From Halochromatium sp. (GTDB lineage: Bacteria; Pseudomonadota; Gammaproteobacteria; Chromatiales; Chromatiaceae): DNA of 64,000 nt. Made by a program: the position numbers and the translations under genes. Every line of letters begins with the position of its first letter. The stretch's first letter is position 1. Shown here one piece after another: positions 11,535 to 20,859 of the stretch. The notes below the pieces were generated by a model. The model saw only the letters and a list, made by a program, of their open reading frames with translations. It was not told the DNA's origin and made no database searches. Location of the stretch: the NCBI GenBank assembly GCA_010912705.1, contig POWB01000026.1, positions 1 through 64,000 of the forward strand, written 5' to 3'.

Positions 11535-14500
11535 ATGATGATCAAAGTTTTAATCGTCCCGCTTTTCAGCAAAGGTTGTGCATGGTGTGTTCGTCTGGGC
11601 AGCTTGATAGCCTTGTTCTGTTGTGTTCAAGCGACTGTGTTAGCACAGGTTGAGCCGACGCGGCAGGAAGTTCAAGCGATTCAACAACTGCTAGTAGATA
11701 ATGGTTATATTATTGAGTCAATAGATGGCTTGCTTGGCTCGCAGACTATCAGTGCGATACGACAATTTCAACGTGCCAATAAACTAGAGGTCACCCCTTT
11801 CCTCGATGTAGCTGCGATCGAGGAAATCAAAGCTTTTATTCAGGCAACTTCTGAGCAGCCAGAGCAGCCAGAGCAGCCAGAGCAGCCAGAGCAGCCAGAA
11901 CAGCCAGAACAGCCAGAACAGCCAGAGCAGCCAGAGCAACTGGGGCAACCGGTACAGCCGGTACAAATCGAGTCGACCGAGCAAGCGGAGAAAACAAGGC
12001 AAGTGGAGCCGCCAGAGCAATTAGCGTATCCACAGCAAGAAGTATTTTCTTTGCCGTTAAAGCCCGCTAGCCTTGAGCCAGGGTATCATGAGTATAGCAA
12101 TGAGGAATTGTTAGAACAGGCTAAGTCAATCTATCTGCAAGAAGAAGATCATTTTAATGCGAAGCTACGGCGTTTAAAGCAGTTACGGACTTTATACCAA
12201 CAGATCGAGAAAGCTAACGCTGATGGAAAAGCAGCGATAGAAGCAAAACAAGCACAGGCTGAGGATGCAGTGCAGGTCATCGTAGCAGAAGAAGGTAAAA
12301 GCAAAGAACAGGCTAGTAAAGCTCATGCTGAGCAGCAACTTGAGCATTATCAGGCACATTTGGACGATATTGAGCGCCAACTCAAGATTCTTGAGCAGCT
12401 CATGGCGCAAAACGAGGTGACGCAACAAGCAGTAGAGGCATTCCTCTTGGCGTTAGATAGACTCAACGTCATCGTGCTCGAGATTAGCTTGAGGGTTACA
12501 GATGGAACTTTGACTGAAGAAGTCCCTAGCTTCTTGACAGAAAGCTTGCTTCGTCAGAGGTCGCACAAACTGCAAGAGCAGCGTCAGAGTTTAGGCGATG
12601 CCCAAGAAGCTAATCGTGCCCAACTGCAGACTTTACAGGGGCAGTTTGAGCGTATCGAGCAATCAGTTACCGACGCAGAAGCTGCCCTAATGGCGATGAC
12701 TGAGCAGCAAGAGCAAGAGGGCCAGCGCCGACGCTTCGAGGAAGAGTATCGCGATAAAAGTAACCAAGCGCTAAGCCAAGAGCTTATTGAGTTGGAGAAC
12801 GAACGAATCTCCCTTCAGGGTGGGGTGCGGCTCTCGCTACTCGGTTTGCAAAGGGGACTCGCACGCCTCTCAGGGCTTGAAACCGCACTTGCGCCTTTGG
12901 CTACTGATGAGATCGTATCACTTGACGCGGGACTGTCTGTTGCTGAGGCACAAGAAGCTACTACCGCACTGAAAACCTTGATCACATCTTATGAGTCGCG
13001 GCTTGTCGAGTTGAATGGCTATGACGAGAAGTTTGCCGAGATCGCTAATTTGGCTCAGGTTGCTGAAGCAGAGGCTGTGATCTTGCAGGACCATCTAAAA
13101 AAGATGCGCCTTTTAGCAGACTTGATTGCAGCACGAGATGAGCCGCTAAATAATGCTCTCGCTCCGGAGGTTATCGAAAAACACATTACCTCAATTCAGT
13201 CGACAACTCAGGAAATAGCAACAATTAACCAAGACGTTGACGAACAGGCTGCGCTACTCGAAACGCGATTGGAGGAGATTCGATTAGCGCATGTGAAAGC
13301 CAACCAACGCCTGGCAGATTTTGAGCAAACCTTGGCGTCGGCGCGACAAGCACAGGAATGGCAACAACAGCTCACAGAGCTCGACGGTGAAGGACTGATT
13401 GCGCGGTTTCTTAGTGATGCTGAAACCTTGACGGCGCAACGCGAAAAGCTCGACGAGCAGCAGCAGGCGACCACTGAACTGTCGGAGCAAGCGGCTTCGC
13501 TGCGCAAGAATATCAATGCCTTTGCTGACCCGCTAGTGGAGATGTCACAACCGGCTGTGCAGCAAGAAAAGCAGCGCATCCAGGAGACACTCTATGAGCT
13601 CTCGGGGCTGGAAGCGCCAGCGACCCAATCCGCTACAGCTCCGATGACGCCAACGTCTGAGGCACCACAGGTAGTAGAGGATACCAAGGCCGATGACCAA
13701 GCGTTGGAAGAGAAGCAAACACAGGAAGAAGAGTCAACTGAGGCTCAGCAACCTGCTCAGGAAGGGCTCACTGCTGACGTTGCTGGACTGAAAGCGTTTC
13801 AAAATCTACTTTCGACTCGGCAGCAAAATGAGGTTGCACGTGAGGAAGACCGAATTCAGCTTGCCGAAGTGCTAAGCGCCTTAGAAAAAGCGCAAACGGC
13901 AGTGATTGATACGCTTTCCGACATTCACAGACTTTCACTCCAACAATTTGCTACTGCTGTTGAGCTTAAGAAGCAGCTTGGGCGTGGCGATTTGGTGCCT
14001 GAGCAAGCACCCGAAGGACTGATTGATGCGCTCGCAAAGGCGCCCATTGATGAGCTAGAACAGGAGCTTAAGGAGCTTCTCAATCGTCGATCACATGTTC
14101 GTCTGCGTCTTGCTCGCCTGAGTGTAGAAGATCCTGCTCGGCTAGAGCGGAAGGAACTGGCTGAGCAGCTACAATCGCTCGTTGGGCAACGACTCGATCT
14201 GTTGGCCGATATGCAGCGTCTTGAAGATCAGCGTTTACAGGAACAAGACCGTTTAACAGAGGGTGAGCGCCAGAGGCTTGAGCAACAAGCCGAGAATCGC
14301 ATGCATGCGGGTAGCGGCCTGTTGGAATCAGCATTGAGCTTTTTGCCATCAGAGCGTGCAGCTGAGTTGACAGAGCTTTTGCGTAGCCATTATCAGGAAC
14401 TGGTGCTGGTGGAATCGAAGCAGGCCTTACTCGCTAGTGAAAATGAGAAGGTAGCATTTTTGATTCAACTGGTGCGTGATGATCAGCAAACTATTAGTGA

Positions 14501-15884
14501 CTATCTGCCCATGCTTAGCGCGCAGCTGCAGATACTAAAACGCCAGCAGGAGTCTGCTTGGGTGCGTTTGCGTGCACAATTCCAGCCGGAAGAGGCGGAG
14601 AAGATGCTTGCTGATTACGCGGAGCGCACCGGTGAGCAACTGGAGCTTGCGCCCCCGATTCTAGAGCAGGATCGAGCGGATTTCATTGCAGCTGCGAGCA
14701 GTGAGATGATGGCTCGTTATACCCAAATACTGGCCTTGCAACAATGGATTTCACTCTTTGAACAGCGGCAAGCCGATACGCTAGTGCGTGAAATGGCGCT
14801 TTATCAGGATCGTGAAGGTGAGATTAGTGCAATTGATTCCGCTTTGCAAAGGCAAGTGAAAAGGCTTCTAGGACATACGGAGGAGGAGCTCGCAGCGCAG
14901 CCAGAGAGTCAGCGCCCGACGACGCATGTAGCAAAAGCCTATTTTCTGCAAGGTGAGCTCGGCGTTGAGCACCAGCAGCGCAGTCAGGCACGACTGCGCG
15001 CACTCTTGCAGGTGGTCTTTGAGATCGTCGTAATTATCGGGATCGCCTGGCTCTTGGTGACCCTGACTAAGCGTCTGATCGATCGCAAGGTGCGTGATCT
15101 GGAAATGTCGGGCGCCCCTGAAAGTACGCATACTTTATTTGCGCTCTCATTTAGCTTCGCAGCCTTCCGAATTCTGGTCTTGGTGCTGGCCTTCATGCTG
15201 GTGTTGAGCAGTCTTGGCTTCAACATTGGTGTGATTTTAGCGGGTCTCGGTATTGGTGGCTTTGCCATTGCGATTGCCGCGAAAGAGACATTGTCTAATC
15301 TGATTGGTGGCATTACGTTATTCGTTGAGCGCCCTTTCCGAATCGGTGACATCGTGCAGATCAGTGATGATATTAAGCTTGGCGAGGCTGAGTTTGGTCG
15401 TGTTGAAGGCGTGTCATGGCGTACAACGCGGATCACTAATGTGATGAACTATCATATAACGATGCCGAATAGTCGGGTCGCCGAGTCAGCGATTATCAAT
15501 TACACGCATAAGATGCCGTTACGCGACTTTACCCATATCTATGTCTCGCCAGCTTATGATGTCCGCAAGGTCTTACTCCTAATCACTGCTGCCGTCGATG
15601 AATGCCAATTGATTCGGCAGGATATGCAAAAGCAGATCCTAGCTGTTGGTACTGAAGTGGCTGGCGAGATGGTTCTGACAAAATACGAGGTGCGCTGGTA
15701 CACCGATGTGACCTACATTGCCCGTGCCCGTGTACTCACCGAATTCTGGAACCGTATTTGGCAGAAATTCGATGAGGCTGGTGTGCCGCTTGAATATGTA
15801 GCGCGTCGAGCGATGGTTGATCCTAAACCGGAGCCGAGTAAGCCAGAGGTCAGTAATGCGCTGTTGCATAAGGAGTCAACATAG
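11535..15884 (+). CDS. MscK/KefA-like mechanosensitive channel with peptidoglycan-binding domain
   Basis: A 1449-residue envelope protein. After a signal peptide (to ~38) comes a PG_binding_1 domain (residues ~40-95; SIDGLLGSQTISAIRQFQR), a Glu-Gln-Pro repeat tract (~107-133), a very long Gln/Glu-rich coiled-coil periplasmic region (~190-1110), then membrane helices (~1155-1260) and a C-terminal MscS domain with the pore-lining helix and beta region (IAAKETLSNLIGGITLFVE, then RPFRIGDIVQI). MscK-type channels open under membrane tension and respond to K+; the added wall-binding domain could tether the gate to peptidoglycan. It is 62 bp downstream of the RCK gene, suggesting one K+/osmotic operon. 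Composition is A+T-richer than surrounding genes. Confidence 0.92.
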   Translation: MMIKVLIVPLFSKGCAWCVRLGSLIALFCCVQATVLAQVEPTRQEVQAIQQLLVDNGYIIESIDGLLGSQTISAIRQFQRANKLEVTPFLDVAAIEEIKAFIQATSEQPEQPEQPEQPEQPEQPEQPEQPEQPEQLGQPVQPVQIESTEQAEKTRQVEPPEQLAYPQQEVFSLPLKPASLEPGYHEYSNEELLEQAKSIYLQEEDHFNAKLRRLKQLRTLYQQIEKANADGKAAIEAKQAQAEDAVQVIVAEEGKSKEQASKAHAEQQLEHYQAHLDDIERQLKILEQLMAQNEVTQQAVEAFLLALDRLNVIVLEISLRVTDGTLTEEVPSFLTESLLRQRSHKLQEQRQSLGDAQEANRAQLQTLQGQFERIEQSVTDAEAALMAMTEQQEQEGQRRRFEEEYRDKSNQALSQELIELENERISLQGGVRLSLLGLQRGLARLSGLETALAPLATDEIVSLDAGLSVAEAQEATTALKTLITSYESRLVELNGYDEKFAEIANLAQVAEAEAVILQDHLKKMRLLADLIAARDEPLNNALAPEVIEKHITSIQSTTQEIATINQDVDEQAALLETRLEEIRLAHVKANQRLADFEQTLASARQAQEWQQQLTELDGEGLIARFLSDAETLTAQREKLDEQQQATTELSEQAASLRKNINAFADPLVEMSQPAVQQEKQRIQETLYELSGLEAPATQSATAPMTPTSEAPQVVEDTKADDQALEEKQTQEEESTEAQQPAQEGLTADVAGLKAFQNLLSTRQQNEVAREEDRIQLAEVLSALEKAQTAVIDTLSDIHRLSLQQFATAVELKKQLGRGDLVPEQAPEGLIDALAKAPIDELEQELKELLNRRSHVRLRLARLSVEDPARLERKELAEQLQSLVGQRLDLLADMQRLEDQRLQEQDRLTEGERQRLEQQAENRMHAGSGLLESALSFLPSERAAELTELLRSHYQELVLVESKQALLASENEKVAFLIQLVRDDQQTISDYLPMLSAQLQILKRQQESAWVRLRAQFQPEEAEKMLADYAERTGEQLELAPPILEQDRADFIAAASSEMMARYTQILALQQWISLFEQRQADTLVREMALYQDREGEISAIDSALQRQVKRLLGHTEEELAAQPESQRPTTHVAKAYFLQGELGVEHQQRSQARLRALLQVVFEIVVIIGIAWLLVTLTKRLIDRKVRDLEMSGAPESTHTLFALSFSFAAFRILVLVLAFMLVLSSLGFNIGVILAGLGIGGFAIAIAAKETLSNLIGGITLFVERPFRIGDIVQISDDIKLGEAEFGRVEGVSWRTTRITNVMNYHITMPNSRVAESAIINYTHKMPLRDFTHIYVSPAYDVRKVLLLITAAVDECQLIRQDMQKQILAVGTEVAGEMVLTKYEVRWYTDVTYIARARVLTEFWNRIWQKFDEAGVPLEYVARRAMVDPKPEPSKPEVSNALLHKEST
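11853..11933 (+). repeat. Nine 9-bp tandem repeats encoding Glu-Gln-Pro
   Basis: Unit gagcagcca (three copies are gaacagcca) repeated nine times in frame. Copy-number change would alter the linker between the peptidoglycan-binding domain and the coiled coil by three residues at a time without breaking the frame. Confidence 0.95.
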
Positions 15885-15899
15885 CGATCACGGTGCTAA

Positions 15900-16670
15900 T
15901 TAACGTTCAGGTCGCTGGCGCTGAAACAGCGCCATCTGGCTGGCGCCGCCATAAACCGGATCTACACCGCCGATGTCGCGATGGCGCAGCCCATAGCCGT
16001 GCCGTTGTGCAACGCCGCGCGTCCAGCGCTGGAACCTTGAGCGATCCCATTCGAAGCGATGATCGGGATGGCGAAAGCGGTTCGGTGGCACCTCGAGCAG
16101 GGGGTTGTATTCGGCATTTGGGGTGGTGATGATCACCGTTTGTGGGCACATCCGCGCGAAGATCGCTTGCTCGACTTGGCCTAGGTCACGAGGGTTGATG
16201 TGCTCTATGGTCTCGATCAGCAGGGCACAGTCAAAGCCGATGAGGCCGCTATCGGGGGTGGTCAGTGAGCCCTGCCGTAGCTCGATCCTGTGGCCTTGAT
16301 GATAGTTGCTACCGCGCGTCCTGCGCTGCTCGGGGACAGGAACGGCCTCTGACCTAGACTGTGCTGCGCTAGGGCTGGTCGCGAAGTGAGCGCGGCCCTG
16401 CTGAGCTAAATTGGCGTCATTACTCTCTGCCTGGGGGCTGAAGGCCGCTGCAACGTCGAGTCGTCGCCGCACCTGCGCTAGGCATTTGGCGTTCAGATCG
16501 AGCCCTAGGATGTGCTCGAGCCTGGGCTCCTGTGCGAGTCTGACCAGCAGATCCCCATCGCCGCAGCCTAGATCGAGCAGGCTGCGGGCGCTGCTTGCAC
16601 GCACGGCATCCAGGACCGCTTCGAGGCGTTCTTCATGCAATGGCGTTGTGGCCTCCTGGTTCCAGTGCAT
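15900..16670 (-). CDS. Hen1-like RNA 3'-terminal ribose 2'-O-methyltransferase (catalytic domain only)
   Basis: A 256-residue SAM-dependent methyltransferase. Motif I is LLDLGCGDGD (31-40). The metal-binding set of the Hen1 family appears as E153-xx-E156-H157 (ETIEH) plus a downstream His (H204 in RHPDHRFEW), with ITTPNAEYN and PPNRFRHPDHRFEW also typical. Hen1 methylates the 2'-OH of RNA 3' ends. Bacterial Hen1 usually has an N-terminal half and sits beside the repair enzyme Pnkp; here only the methyltransferase half exists and no kinase-ligase gene is nearby. A low-complexity insertion occupies residues ~75-125. It is convergent with the MscK-like gene (15 bp apart). The RNA substrate is unknown. 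Confidence 0.8.
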   Translation of the reverse strand: MHWNQEATTPLHEERLEAVLDAVRASSARSLLDLGCGDGDLLVRLAQEPRLEHILGLDLNAKCLAQVRRRLDVAAAFSPQAESNDANLAQQGRAHFATSPSAAQSRSEAVPVPEQRRTRGSNYHQGHRIELRQGSLTTPDSGLIGFDCALLIETIEHINPRDLGQVEQAIFARMCPQTVIITTPNAEYNPLLEVPPNRFRHPDHRFEWDRSRFQRWTRGVAQRHGYGLRHRDIGGVDPVYGGASQMALFQRQRPER

Positions 16671-16793
16671 CGATCTGAATCTGGCTCGCTAAAGAAGTGC
16701 CTTGAGGCCCATTGAGGGGCGGGACCCTGATTGAGTGCCCCTGATTGGCTACGGGCCCCTGAGTGCGGTTGATCTCGGGCTGCCTGTCCTGTG

Positions 16794-17525
16794 CTAGCCC
16801 TGGCGTCGATTGGTGCAAACGACCTGGTAGGGCACTTGCGGTGAGGTGGCCTGAGTGCCTTTCGGAAGCGGTTGCACGACGAGTTGTAGCCAGCTAGCGT
16901 CTGGTGACGATGCCTGTCTGCCAACGGCAGGCATCTCGGTTTTTGCCACGAGTGTGCCGGCGACTGCAAGATCCAACTCGATCGGAGGGGTTTCATGGCC
17001 ATCGGAGCGCTGGAACCAATAGCGGAGCCGCGTCGGGGTGACTGAGCCGATCAGTCCGGTCGCCTTGATCGCGATCGGGCAGGGGCCCTGGTAGCTGCTT
17101 GGCGCCAGGCTCAAGCTTGCGCCAACTGGGCTCTGGTCTTCATCGATCACTGCAAATTGTCGCCAGTTGCTCCATTGTCTGCCTTGTCCTTGGTTGCGTG
17201 CTCGGACGCGCCAAGTGCCGGCCTGATCAATTGCGAAGATGACCGCTGTGCGTCTTGGTGAGCGCTTGGTCGTGCTGATCGGGTTGGGAAGGAAGGTTGC
17301 GGGTTGTTGTGGCTTAGGAGACTGGCCGGGGATCTGCAGGTTGCTCCGCGTAAATTGAAATTCCAGCTTGGCATCCTTGCGATGTGTCAGCTCAAAGGTG
17401 ATCGCAACAGGCTCTGTGGCTCGGACAAAGAGCTGGTTGGGTGTTGGAGCCTGGATCTCAGGCTTGCAGCCGCTTAGCAGCAGACCGCCGCTGAAGATCC
17501 ATGGCACCAGGTATCGCAGTTTCAT
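16794..17525 (-). CDS. Predicted lipoprotein of unknown function
   Basis: A 243-residue protein beginning MKLRYLVPWIF with a lipobox (LLLSGC), so probably lipid-anchored in the envelope. The start at 17525 is chosen because gagagggg lies ~7 bp upstream and the signal sequence begins there; a longer frame upstream has no signal-like features. The mature part is beta-rich with repeated phrases (TFELTHRKDAKLEFQF, RLRYWFQRSDG) that recall immunoglobulin-like or chaperone-like folds, but no family is recognised. It precedes the Hen1-like gene on the same strand by about 120 bp. Confidence 0.65.
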   Translation of the reverse strand: MKLRYLVPWIFSGGLLLSGCKPEIQAPTPNQLFVRATEPVAITFELTHRKDAKLEFQFTRSNLQIPGQSPKPQQPATFLPNPISTTKRSPRRTAVIFAIDQAGTWRVRARNQGQGRQWSNWRQFAVIDEDQSPVGASLSLAPSSYQGPCPIAIKATGLIGSVTPTRLRYWFQRSDGHETPPIELDLAVAGTLVAKTEMPAVGRQASSPDASWLQLVVQPLPKGTQATSPQVPYQVVCTNRRQG

Positions 17526-17852
17526 TGGATTGACCCCTCTCATTGACTTAGTGGTATAGGCCATCTGCGATAGTAACAAAGCGGTGAGCTTGGTACGTAC
17601 TGCGGCAACGCTAGGCAAAGCTCAAAGCTTAAAGGGAGGCGCCGCATCAACTGCTCGATGCGAGTGGGCGCTACCGCTAATGCCAGTCTGCTCCTGCGAC
17701 AGCATCTCGTTGCTGATTCCTTAGGTGGTGTTTCTATGGAAGAATCGATCCGCAGGTCAGTCAGGCTCGTTCAGGCTCGTTGGCAAGCGCTCCACGAGTA
17801 TCGCTAGGCAGCGAGTCGATGTTCAGATCCATCAGCGAGGCTCGGATCAGTT

Positions 17853-18830
17853 ATGAAGCACTTCGCCAACATCCTCTATGTCTTGGATCAGGAGGCCGAG
17901 CAGCCTTGCGGTCTGGAGCGTGCCGTGGCTTTAGCGCGTGGCAATCAGGCCCGGCTCAAGCTGGTCTCGGTGATCGAGTCGCTGCCCGTTGGAGCGCCGT
18001 TGGAGGGGCTGGATCTCACCACCGATGACCTGCAGGCAGCGAGCCTTGCTGAGACTGAGCAGCGCCTAAGCGCGCTGGCCGCGCCGCTGCGCGAGAGGGT
18101 CGCGATCGAGACCAAGGTGCTGACCGGAAAACTGTTTCTCGAGGTGATCCGGGAGGTGTTGCGGCACGACCATGATCTGGTAATGAAATGCGTTGGCGCC
18201 AAGTCGCCGATGGCCGCATTGTTCGGCAGTGAGGATCTGCATCTACTGCGCAAGTGTCCCTGCCCGCTCTGGCTGGGACGTCCGCAGGATGCATTGAATT
18301 ACCGCCGCGTGCTGGCGGCGGTCGATCTGGAGCCGCTCGCGTCTAACAAGGAGCAAGCGCAGCAGGCGGCGCTGAACGCGACTATCCTGGATCTCGCGGC
18401 TGCGCTGGCGACCTCGGAATTTGCCGAATTGCATGTCGCGCACGTCTGGGCTGCGCTCGGCGAGCCGATCTTGCGCGGCGGCATGATCGCCACCCCCACC
18501 GAGACCAAGATCGATGCCTACATCGAGGCCGAGCGTCGCCGCCACGGTCAGGCGCTGGAACAGGCGTTAGCAGATCTCGAGGCCCGGCTCGGTGCCGAGG
18601 CCTTGCGCTGGCTGAAGCCGATACGGCATCTGCCCAAGGGCTTACCGCGCGAGGAGCTGCCAGCGCTCGCGACGCGTATTGATGCCGACATCCTGGTGCT
18701 AGGGACGCTGGGACGCACGGGTGTTTCCGGGCTGTTGATCGGCAATACCGCTGAGGCGGTGCTGCAGCGGATCAACTGCGCGGTGTTGGCGGTGAAGCCC
18801 GCGGGCTTCGTCTGCCCAGTCGCTGCCTAA
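17853..18830 (+). CDS. Tandem universal stress protein (UspE-like)
   Basis: A 325-residue protein with two Usp domains (~1-150 and ~155-318), starting MKHFANILYVLDQ as in UspE-type proteins. The second domain ends with a nucleotide-loop-like G-2x-G-9x-G-N (GTLGRTGVSGLLIGN), with Asn in place of Ser/Thr; the first has FGSEDLHLLRKCPCP. It is convergent with the CPA2 antiporter gene and overlaps it by 4 bp at the stop codons. This is the second tandem Usp in the window, only distantly similar to the one at 2115-2996. Confidence 0.9.
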   Translation: MKHFANILYVLDQEAEQPCGLERAVALARGNQARLKLVSVIESLPVGAPLEGLDLTTDDLQAASLAETEQRLSALAAPLRERVAIETKVLTGKLFLEVIREVLRHDHDLVMKCVGAKSPMAALFGSEDLHLLRKCPCPLWLGRPQDALNYRRVLAAVDLEPLASNKEQAQQAALNATILDLAAALATSEFAELHVAHVWAALGEPILRGGMIATPTETKIDAYIEAERRRHGQALEQALADLEARLGAEALRWLKPIRHLPKGLPREELPALATRIDADILVLGTLGRTGVSGLLIGNTAEAVLQRINCAVLAVKPAGFVCPVAA

Positions 18831-20548
18831 CGTCCTTCGGCGGTGCGTTTACGCTGGATATCGATGATGTTGTCAGCGGCGAAATCGACTGCGTCGCGGA
18901 ACGGGTAGAGGATGACCGGCGCACCGGCACGCCAGAGTTGGGCGCCACGGGCCTCGTCGCGCGCGACCACGGCGATCTCGCCGTTGAAGCGGCGTTCCGC
19001 CAAGGCCTGTAACAGCATCCGATTCGAGTCGATATCCGGCAGGGTGCTGATCACCCATTGCAAGCCATCCAGCGGCAAGGTATCGAGAAAGGCTGGATCG
19101 TGGCCATCGCCAAAGCAGACCGGGAGTGGGTCTTCAGCCAGGCTGCGCACCAGATCAGGGTCACAATCAACCCCGAGCACGCGCAGATCTGCGGCACCCA
19201 AACGCTTCGCCAAGCGCAGCCCATAGCGGCCAAGGCCAAGCACCAACACCTGCGGGCGCAGATCCGCGGACAGCTGCGCTTCGGCCGCGATCTCGCGGAA
19301 GGGTGTGCGGCGCTCGAAGACGCCGAGCACCGGCGCCAGCAACCGGTACAGCGATTGCGAATACAGGATCATATAGGTCGAAAGGGTAATGGTGACGATG
19401 CCAACCAGGGTAGTCACGCCAAGCGCCTCGACGCCGATGTGGCCGAGCCCGATGCCCATAGCGATGAAGACGATCGAGAACTCGCTGATCTGGGCGACGG
19501 TCAGTCCGGCCAGGAAGCCGGTGCGCTTGCGGTAGCCCATCACGCCCATGATGGCCATGACGATCAGCGGATTGCCGACGAGCACGAAGAGCGAGAGCAG
19601 GATCGCCGGCAAGACCTCGGCACCCAGGGTTGAGAAATCGAGCTCGGCGCCCAGGTCGACAAAGAAGAACAGCAATAGGAAATCACGGATGCCGCTCAGG
19701 CGCGCGCTGATCGCCTCGCGGTAGAGGGTGGAGGCGAGCGAGAATCCGGCCAGGAAGGCGCCAGCCTCTTTAGAAAAACCAACCCATTCGCCGAGTGCCG
19801 CCAGGCCGGTGCCCCAGGCGATGGCAAAGATCAACAGCAGCTCCTGCGAGCGCGCCATGCTGCGCAGCAGGGACGGGATCAGATAGCGCATGAGCAGGAA
19901 CATCAGCAGGGCCGCGCCGAGGATGCGACCCAGTAGCGAGACGGCGATCTCCCAGCTCGGTGCGTCGCCGCCGGTGCCGAGCGCGCTCATCGCCATCATC
20001 GCCACCACCACGGCGATGTCCTGCACGATCAGAAAGCCGATGGCGATGCGCCCGTGCAAGGCGTCGAGTTCGCCCTTGTCCGAGAGCAGCTTGACGATGA
20101 TGATGGTGCTCGAGAAGGTCAGGGCGACGGCGATATAGAGCGCCTCGACCACGCCTTTGCCGAGTGCCAGGATGAGCAGGAAGCCGAAGACGATGGTGAA
20201 GGCGAGCTGGCCCAAGCCGGTCGCTAGCGCCACCTTGCCGATGTCGCGCACGCGCGTCAGATCGAGCTTCAGCCCGACCACGAACAGCAGCACCGAGACG
20301 CCGATCTGCGCCAGCACGCTGACCTGATCGTGCGATTTCACCAACTCGAACCCGGCCGGGCCGACCGCGATACCGATGATGATATAGGCGATCAAGACCG
20401 GCTGGCGCAGTCGCACCGCGAGCGCGCCGGCCGCCGCCGCGAGCACCAGCAGCAGCGCCAGTTCGGTGAATGGATCGAAGGCCGGTAGGCTAATTGGCAG
20501 GCTAATGGGTAGGCTAATGGGTAGGCTGATTGGCATGGATTCACGCAT
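18827..20548 (-). CDS. CPA2 monovalent cation:proton antiporter with TrkA-N domain (KefB/YbaL type)
   Basis: An inner-membrane antiporter of ~573 residues: about 12 hydrophobic segments including GVSVLLFVVGLKLD and ALTFSSTIIIVKLLSDKGEL (typical of CPA2), followed by a C-terminal RCK_N/TrkA-N domain (VLVLGLGRYGLRLAKRLG). KefB/YbaL proteins exchange K+ or Na+ for H+ and are gated by nucleotide or thiol ligands. The N-terminus contains four 12-bp repeats encoding PISL, placed before the first TM helix. ATG 20548 is a provisional start: ATG 20536 and a TTG at 20629 are in frame and none has a clear ribosome-binding site. The stop overlaps that of the convergent Usp gene. Confidence 0.88.
   Translation of the reverse strand: MRESMPISLPISLPISLPISLPAFDPFTELALLLVLAAAAGALAVRLRQPVLIAYIIIGIAVGPAGFELVKSHDQVSVLAQIGVSVLLFVVGLKLDLTRVRDIGKVALATGLGQLAFTIVFGFLLILALGKGVVEALYIAVALTFSSTIIIVKLLSDKGELDALHGRIAIGFLIVQDIAVVVAMMAMSALGTGGDAPSWEIAVSLLGRILGAALLMFLLMRYLIPSLLRSMARSQELLLIFAIAWGTGLAALGEWVGFSKEAGAFLAGFSLASTLYREAISARLSGIRDFLLLFFFVDLGAELDFSTLGAEVLPAILLSLFVLVGNPLIVMAIMGVMGYRKRTGFLAGLTVAQISEFSIVFIAMGIGLGHIGVEALGVTTLVGIVTITLSTYMILYSQSLYRLLAPVLGVFERRTPFREIAAEAQLSADLRPQVLVLGLGRYGLRLAKRLGAADLRVLGVDCDPDLVRSLAEDPLPVCFGDGHDPAFLDTLPLDGLQWVISTLPDIDSNRMLLQALAERRFNGEIAVVARDEARGAQLWRAGAPVILYPFRDAVDFAADNIIDIQRKRTAEGR
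20487..20534 (-). repeat. Four 12-bp tandem repeats at the antiporter N-terminus
   Basis: Units aggctaattggc / aggctaatgggt (x2) / aggctgattggc on the plus strand, encoding Pro-Ile-Ser-Leu four times on the minus strand. In frame, so length variation would only stretch the N-terminal leader. Confidence 0.9.
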
Positions 20549-20859
20549 CTTGAGAGCCAATTCATACACTAGCACGGGTAGTGATCCGGGTGGCGGCGAG
20601 GGCAGCAGTCCGGGCTCCGGCTCAAGCAACGATCAGGGCGGAGCCGGCGGACGTCGTCGAGGGCCTGTGTTGATGCCAATCTGGCTGCTGGCGATGCTGC
20701 CGCCGCTGTCGACTGGGCGCTGTATCTGGTCTCTCTGCGCTTTGATACGTCCGCCCGGCCTCGTTGGGCTTTGGAGTCGTCAGGTTCTGATGCTGTCGAA
20801 GCCAAGCCTCGGTTACACTAGCGGGTTTTGCGACGCGCCAACCAAGGCAGCCCGAGATC

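Noticed and set aside
11853..11933. CRISPR-like array
   Set aside because: Repeats are contiguous 9-bp coding units without spacers; no cas genes in the window.
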